The notes under the pieces: model-generated
Databases searched by the model: none
Told to the model about the DNA's origin: nothing
Seen by the model: only the letters and a program-made list of their open reading frames with translations
In this document: positions 59,854 through 64,000 of the stretch, piece after piece
How positions within the stretch are numbered: position 1 is the stretch's first letter
Layout: every line of letters begins with the position of its first letter
DNA from: Paenibacillus nanensis
GTDB lineage: Bacteria > Bacillota > Bacilli > Paenibacillales > Paenibacillaceae
Direction: 5' to 3'
Assembly: GCF_003583765.1 (NCBI RefSeq)
Contig: NZ_QXQA01000008.1
Span: 1 to 64,000, forward strand
DNA: 64,000 nt
Program-made: the position numbers and the translations under genes

Positions 59854-62800
59854 ATGGGCGTAATGGCATCAAGAAACAAGTGGCTGACATTCATTTTAGT
59901 ACTGGCATTGCTCTTTCAGCCTTTGATCGGCATGGGAGTGGCGTCGGCGGAAGACCCCGAAGCGGGGGCGGATGAGCCTGACTTCGCGAGCGGGTCAGGC
60001 ACGTTAGAGAGTCCGTTTATTATCGAGACCGAACAGCATTTGAAAAATGTAGGTCTCCCGCAATATTTGGACAAGTATTACTATTTCGCTTTAAAAAATG
60101 ATATTTCACTAACAGGACCATGGACCCCGATTGGGACAGAGGATCATCCCTTCAACGGAAGCTTCTGGGGAATGGGGCGCAGTATATACGGGCTGCAGAT
60201 TACGAACAATTCCTCATCAAGGGTAGGCTTGTTCGGCACGCTTAATCGGGCGCGGGTCATGAACCTGAACATTGTACAAGGGGAGATTCACGGCTCCCGC
60301 GAGGCGGGTCTTATAGCCGGACACGCGGAGAATGATACGCTTATATCGGACGTACAGGTGACGGGTACGGTCTCTGGGTACGCCAGCATTGGGGGCGTGG
60401 CGGGGTACAGTCATAACTCGGCATTTATTCGAGTTACCTCCAAAGCGAATGTAATGGCCGGACAAGACGCCAACCTCGTGGACAAAGGGTTCGGAGGCAT
60501 GGCAGGAAATAGCGTCGAAAGCTGGTTCAGCCGATCATCCTTCGAAGGAACGGTGAATGTTCCGCAAGGCCAATGGGTAGGCGGTTTGATTGGATACGGT
60601 CAGGACCTTGCAGTGGAAGAAGTGTTCACGAATGCGAATGTGACCGGGGGGACTCGTGTCGGGGGGCTAATCGGATACGTGCAAGGCACAGATGACCTTG
60701 GCTCCTTTGATCAGGACGGAACCGATGTTTTAAGCTCCTACGCGCTAAAGGATGTCACTGGCAGCACCTATGTCGGGGGCCTCATTGGCTATGTGGATGC
60801 TTTTCTTGACGTCACGATTCAAAATAACTTCTCACTCGGGCATCTGTACTCGAATGCGGGGAATGCGGCAGGCTTCGGCGGATTAATTGGCTATGCGGAA
60901 CAGTGGGAAAACGGCCGGCTAGTCCTCATGTCGAGCTATAACACAGCCAATATTCATATTGACCAAGAAGTAACGACTATAGCGCCCGCAAGCGTAGGAC
61001 CTGTGTTCGGGCAGCTGATAATGAATGGGAATACAGGTGTAAATGCTAATTTTTATGATAAGGATGTATTCCAATTCGCTGACCAGACAGCGCTTTTTCC
61101 TGCACGGTCAGGAATAGTCGGGTTTTCGACAGCTCAGCTGAAAACGCAAGCCTCCTTCTCTTCCAGCTTTAACTTTAATGGCATTTGGGTGATGCAGGAC
61201 GTACCAACGAACGGCATGCCGTTCTTGAGTTGGGCGAACGAACCTATACCTCTTCCAGCTCCGCAGGCCGATCCGCCTCCCGAGTTTCTGCCGACCTATC
61301 CGGCGGTGTTTCAATCAACATTGAACGCCGTAGCGATAGCCGTCAGGATTAATGAAGCGGGTAAAGTGTATTACGTTGCGCTGCCCGAAGGGGCAAGCCA
61401 GCCTTCTGCGGCGCAGGTGAAGGCAGGTAAGGACAGCACGGGCGAGCCGGCAGCTTATAAAGGGGTCGTCGATGTAAGACCGAGCACATACGACGGTACC
61501 GTAGTGATCGAGAACCTGACGCCGGGGACCCCTTACGATGTGTTCCTCGTTGCAGAGGATAAGGCCATCATTCCGAATCTGCAAACGCAAGCGGTGAAGG
61601 TAGATGTGCGTACGACGGATCAAATACCGCCGGTGTTCCTGCCAACCTTCCCAAATGCCCAACTGAACGGGGATGGCACAGCGAAATTGTCGGTTAAGCT
61701 GGATGAGGATAGCAAGGTTTACTATGTGGCGCTTCCTCGAGGAGCCAGAAGTCCATTTCCTAATCAAGTGAGAGCAGGCATGAACTATGATAATCAGCTC
61801 ATGCCGATTCGAGGGTCTAAAGTCGTTGCCGGCTATACGGAAGATGTTATTAACGTGACGGGACTGGCGCCAGATACCTTATACGATCTGTATGTGATTG
61901 CCGAAGACACCGATACGATGCCGAATCTGCAGCGTAATGCAGTGAAGCTGCAGCTCAATCCTCCGGACTTAACGCCGCCGGTGTTCGCCGTTACGTTTCC
62001 AAAGGTGACGCAGGCGGGACATGGGACAACGGCATTCCAGGCAAATATCGATGAAGCAGGAACGGTCTATTATGTCGTTGTAACGCCAGGAAGTCCAACC
62101 CCGACACCGGCGCAGGTGAAGGGAGGGCTGGACGGGCAAGGCCAATCGGCGCTGTTCCACGGCTCCAAGCCATTTCAAGCGAACCAGACCGACCAGTTCG
62201 CATTAACAGGGCTTGGTGAAGAATCGATCTACGATCTATATGTGCTTGCTGAGGACGATGAACCGACGCCGAACGTGCAGCTTGCGGCAACGAAGCTTGA
62301 AATTAGGCCGGTGGACGATGCTCCGCCCGTATTTGCTCCAACCTATCCGAAGGTGACGCAGGTGACAAAAAATTCGGCGAAGTTCTCTGCACAGATCGAT
62401 GAAGCGGGCAAGGTGTATTACGTGATAGTCGCGCATGGCGATTACGCGCCATCCCGCACGCAGGTCAAAGGCGGATTGAATGCGTATGGGGAACCGGCTC
62501 TCTTCTCCGGCGCCAAAGCTTTTGAGGCGAACACGGCGGATGAGTTCACGATCACAGGGCTGACCCCGGAGAAATATTATGATGTCTATGTCCTTGCAGA
62601 GGACGACGAGGTGATTCCGAATGTGCAGCTTACGGCGACGAAGATCGGAATCATTCCGGTGGATGCAACGCCGCCGGTATTTGCTGCTACCTATCCCAAG
62701 GTAACGCTCGTCACGGTCAACTCGGCCCAGTTCGCGGCGCAGATTGACGAAGCGGGGACGGTATATTACGTCGTTCTGCCTGAGGGCAGCTCTACTCCGA

Positions 62801-64000
62801 CGCCGGAGCAGGTAAAGGCCGGCTTGGACTCGGATAGCGGGTCGGCGCTGTTCGCCGGCTCCAAAGCGTTCGGGGAAAATACTCCGGACACATTCACCAT
62901 TACAGGACTGGCAGCCGAGACGCCTTATGACTTGTACGTTCTCGCAGAGGACGACGAACCGACGCCGAATGTGCAGCTGAGTGCAAGGAAGCTTATCATT
63001 ACGCCGTTAGACGTGACGCCGCCGGTGTTCGATCCGACCTATCCGAAGCTGACGCAAGTTACCGGTGAAGGGTCTCAGCTGGAGGCGGCGTTGGACGAGG
63101 CGGGCAAGGTGTATTATGTCGTTATACCGCATGGCGATTCGGCTCCGACGGCAGCTCAGGTGAAGGCGGGGCTAGACAGCAGCGGCGAGCTGGCAAACAA
63201 TCGAGGTTCCCGGGTTGTGCCGGCAGCAAATCTGGCAGTGACGCTGCAGGTTACAGGGCTGGCGTCAGAAACAAGCTACGATCTGTATGTCATCGCGGAG
63301 GATGACGAGCTTGTTCCGAACCTGCAGCTGGTGCCGGTCATGCTGACAATCGAAACGGCAGACGCTACGGCGCCGGTGCATGCGACCGATTATCCGAAGA
63401 TGGTATCGGTAAGCTACTACACGGCACAGTTCAGTGTTCAGGAGAATGAAGCGGGCACGGTATTCTACATGGTGCTGCCTCGCGGTGCAATCGCACCTAC
63501 ATCGGCGCAGGTGAAGGCGGGAGTGGACAGCCATCATTTGCCGGTTACGCTGCACGGATCGGACACGGTTGCGGCGGATACGGCTAAGACGATTGATTTG
63601 CGGAATCTTACGCCCAATACCCGCTATGATCTGTACATTGTGGCGCAGGATGATGCGGCAGTTCCGAATGTACAAGCGCATCCGGCCCAACTACAGTTTG
63701 AGACGCCGGCGTTCGTGATCAATGTTCCAGTAACGACTCCATCGCCGGAAACGGTCGAGGAGATTAATGTGGAAGTGCAGACCGGCCTTGTCGGGGAAGG
63801 TCCTATCGTGAATAAGACCCCGATCAAGCGGATTACAGAAGCCGCCGGAACAATTCGGGATGATGTGACGTTAACGACCGAGCGGGCGGCGGAAACAGTG
63901 AAAATATTGGCGAAGTCCGGCGATCACACGGCTCGTGTCTTGATTCCGGATGAGGCGGATAAGGTGTCGAAGGTAGACTTTACCGTGCCGAAGGAAGCGA
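59854..64000 (+). CDS. Giant repeat-rich secreted surface protein (3' end outside window)
   Basis: A secreted protein of more than 1380 residues that runs off the right edge. The ATG at 59854 has AAAAGGAAG upstream. The signal peptide WLTFILVLALLFQPLIGMGV...ASA is cut before EDPE. The first ~430 residues form GLUG-type beta repeats with GGLIGY or GGVAGY at about residues 170-360. Then come seven tandem ~116-residue Fn3-like repeats (about 474-1280), each with PPVF-x-PTYPKVT, DEAGKVYYVVLP, PTPAQVKAGLD, TGL-x4-YDLYVLAEDDE-x2-PNVQL. A different domain starts after about 1285. It probably continues into SLH or other anchoring repeats. Role: adhesion or polysaccharide binding is likely, but not shown. 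Confidence 0.85.
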   Translation, partial: MGVMASRNKWLTFILVLALLFQPLIGMGVASAEDPEAGADEPDFASGSGTLESPFIIETEQHLKNVGLPQYLDKYYYFALKNDISLTGPWTPIGTEDHPFNGSFWGMGRSIYGLQITNNSSSRVGLFGTLNRARVMNLNIVQGEIHGSREAGLIAGHAENDTLISDVQVTGTVSGYASIGGVAGYSHNSAFIRVTSKANVMAGQDANLVDKGFGGMAGNSVESWFSRSSFEGTVNVPQGQWVGGLIGYGQDLAVEEVFTNANVTGGTRVGGLIGYVQGTDDLGSFDQDGTDVLSSYALKDVTGSTYVGGLIGYVDAFLDVTIQNNFSLGHLYSNAGNAAGFGGLIGYAEQWENGRLVLMSSYNTANIHIDQEVTTIAPASVGPVFGQLIMNGNTGVNANFYDKDVFQFADQTALFPARSGIVGFSTAQLKTQASFSSSFNFNGIWVMQDVPTNGMPFLSWANEPIPLPAPQADPPPEFLPTYPAVFQSTLNAVAIAVRINEAGKVYYVALPEGASQPSAAQVKAGKDSTGEPAAYKGVVDVRPSTYDGTVVIENLTPGTPYDVFLVAEDKAIIPNLQTQAVKVDVRTTDQIPPVFLPTFPNAQLNGDGTAKLSVKLDEDSKVYYVALPRGARSPFPNQVRAGMNYDNQLMPIRGSKVVAGYTEDVINVTGLAPDTLYDLYVIAEDTDTMPNLQRNAVKLQLNPPDLTPPVFAVTFPKVTQAGHGTTAFQANIDEAGTVYYVVVTPGSPTPTPAQVKGGLDGQGQSALFHGSKPFQANQTDQFALTGLGEESIYDLYVLAEDDEPTPNVQLAATKLEIRPVDDAPPVFAPTYPKVTQVTKNSAKFSAQIDEAGKVYYVIVAHGDYAPSRTQVKGGLNAYGEPALFSGAKAFEANTADEFTITGLTPEKYYDVYVLAEDDEVIPNVQLTATKIGIIPVDATPPVFAATYPKVTLVTVNSAQFAAQIDEAGTVYYVVLPEGSSTPTPEQVKAGLDSDSGSALFAGSKAFGENTPDTFTITGLAAETPYDLYVLAEDDEPTPNVQLSARKLIITPLDVTPPVFDPTYPKLTQVTGEGSQLEAALDEAGKVYYVVIPHGDSAPTAAQVKAGLDSSGELANNRGSRVVPAANLAVTLQVTGLASETSYDLYVIAEDDELVPNLQLVPVMLTIETADATAPVHATDYPKMVSVSYYTAQFSVQENEAGTVFYMVLPRGAIAPTSAQVKAGVDSHHLPVTLHGSDTVAADTAKTIDLRNLTPNTRYDLYIVAQDDAAVPNVQAHPAQLQFETPAFVINVPVTTPSPETVEEINVEVQTGLVGEGPIVNKTPIKRITEAAGTIRDDVTLTTERAAETVKILAKSGDHTARVLIPDEADKVSKVDFTVPKEA
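61273..63690 (+). repeat. Seven tandem Fn3-like coding repeats
   Basis: Units start near 61273, 61627, 61975, 62323, 62671, 63018 and 63371; most intervals are exactly 348 bases (116 codons). The central copies are most alike (YPKVTQVT, DEAGKVYYV, AEDDE), while the first, second and last are more divergent, as expected for expansion from the middle. Confidence 0.85.

Noticed and set aside
60217..63827. Several minus-strand frames rich in Arg/His
   Set aside because: Antisense shadows of the tandem repeats in the giant surface protein; they recur at the repeat period.

Overview
The window looks like chromosomal DNA from a Paenibacillus-type, endospore-forming Firmicute. The evidence is a complete walRKHIJ (yycFGHIJ) block followed by an HtrA-type protease, a small YyzF-like protein and rlmH; a GerA-type germination operon; S-layer-homology (SLH) surface enzymes; many TTG/GTG starts behind strong AGGAGG-type ribosome sites; and a GC-rich coding background that contrasts with clearly AT-richer islands. 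No rRNA, tRNA, insertion sequence, integrase or CRISPR array was recognised.

Layout. 1-4157 (minus): four-gene spore germination operon (gerA-type A, C, a small membrane protein, and a B-type permease that runs off the left edge). 4.3-9.4 kb: an acidic membrane-anchored protein, a G5/LysM/M23 peptidase, and a MerR / SRPBCC / MFS efflux unit behind a MerR-type promoter. 9.5-17 kb: the essential cell-wall two-component locus walRKHIJ and an HtrA-like protease. 17-22.6 kb: two divergent regulator/enzyme pairs with visible operators, a YyzF-like mini-protein, a DUF1992 protein, a LipL-like octanoyltransferase and rlmH. 22.6-31.7 kb: an accessory stretch bounded by copies of the last codons of rlmH. 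It holds a SUMF1-like protein, a CPBP protease, a LiaRS-like two-component system, a secreted protein, an ABC exporter and an OmpR-type two-component system. 31.9-40.8 kb: an AT-rich cluster with two acyl carrier proteins, two ketosynthase-III proteins, two short-chain reductases, an AMP-dependent ligase, a formyltransferase-like protein, a metallo-beta-lactamase-fold hydrolase and a GNAT-like transferase. 41-52 kb: an SLH-anchored rhamnogalacturonan lyase and the AraR-controlled araBDA operon, which together suggest use of pectin and arabinan. 52-64 kb: an ArsR/VOC pair, fructose-bisphosphate aldolase, a TAXI-type TRAP transporter, a gpx-ohrR peroxide unit, a nucleotidyltransferase behind a possible attenuator, and a giant repeat-rich surface protein that runs off the right edge.

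The most interesting observation is at rlmH. The final 18 bases of the gene (codons E-P-Y-H-K-stop) recur as direct repeats at 23471-23488 and 31660-31677. The copies differ almost only at codon third positions. This is the same place and the same logic as the attachment site of staphylococcal cassette chromosome (SCC) elements, and the DNA between the copies is accessory. No Ccr recombinase gene is visible, so these would be remnant or non-autonomous cassettes. The AT-rich ACP/ketosynthase cluster just beyond the third copy looks horizontally acquired. I do not recognise it as a known pathway; it may make an ACP-bound, possibly amino-acid-derived and N-formylated acyl group.
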